Positions 32,611 through 32,675 of a stretch of DNA of 32,675 nt are shown in pieces. Source of the stretch: Sulfurospirillum sp. GTDB lineage: Bacteria; Campylobacterota; Campylobacteria; Campylobacterales; Sulfurospirillaceae. The position numbers and the translations under genes were made by a program. The stretch's first letter is position 1, and every line of letters begins with the position of its first letter. The notes beneath the pieces were generated by a model, which worked only from the letters and a program-made list of their open reading frames with translations, had not been told where the DNA came from and did not search any database. Location: positions 1-32,675 of the forward strand of contig JAERRW010000049.1 in NCBI GenBank assembly GCA_016735235.1. The letters are read 5' to 3'.

Positions 32611-32675
32611 TTGAATTTATTAAAAATATGAAATAATAAAATAAAAGAGAAAAGATTTCTACATTTTTTAGAAGG

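Overview
The window is AT-rich (roughly 30 percent G+C by eye) and reads as chromosomal DNA of a Campylobacterota (epsilonproteobacterial) species, most like the Sulfurimonas/Sulfurovum lineage. This is inferred from gene content and order: ksgA-rnj-kdsD-rluB in one run, rlmN followed by a tiny hydrophobic protein gene, purB-nrdA, and a UPF0323 lipoprotein next to a glutathionylspermidine-synthase-like gene. From memory, Campylobacter jejuni has similar linkages. No rRNA or other species marker is present.

Layout. (1) Bases 1-2623 are an accessory, decaying region: the N-terminus of an IS30-type transposase running off the left edge, a translationally coupled pair made of a membrane-anchored protein of unknown function and an OLD/RecF-like ATPase, then a perfect REP-type hairpin that cuts the ATPase short, the last codons of a REP-associated tyrosine transposase, and shreds of an IS3-family transposase. 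(2) 2624-6274 (-) encodes a secreted 1216-residue Sel1/Hcp-like protein with 32 full 36-residue repeats plus a partial one, each carrying a Cys-x7-Cys pair. (3) 6494-12177 (-) is a five-gene housekeeping operon, in transcription order ksgA, rnj, kdsD, rluB, rarA: rRNA methylation, RNA decay, Kdo supply, rRNA pseudouridylation and replication-fork repair. (4) 12319-14812 (+) is hisF, a nucleoside-phosphorylase-like gene, rlmN and a 32-residue membrane peptide, all overlapping or nearly so. (5) 14841-16341 (-) holds a fumarylacetoacetate-hydrolase-family gene and an RluA-family pseudouridine synthase, divergent from purB-nrdA-acuI (+, 16440-21148). (6) 21206-22799 holds a tRNA-Ser gene, an atypical fic gene and a four-tRNA cluster (Gly, Leu, Cys, Ser). 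(7) 22904-29688 (+) holds ilvD-recQ, a 2-hydroxyacid dehydrogenase, yajQ, a small membrane protein, a MarC-family protein and a DMT exporter. (8) 29693-32553 (-) is an operon of a helix-turn-helix/coiled-coil protein, a UPF0323 lipoprotein, a glutathionylspermidine-synthase-like enzyme and a membrane protein with a degenerate J domain; its promoter lies inside a perfect split inverted repeat.

Most of the window is ordinary core genome. The best candidates for something new are the truncated two-gene cassette at 450-2154, the giant cysteine-paired repeat protein, the Fic protein lacking its catalytic histidine, the roughly 48-residue insertion between two active-site cysteines of NrdA, the operator-like dyad at 32569-32610, and the apparent excess of the hexamer ACATGT.
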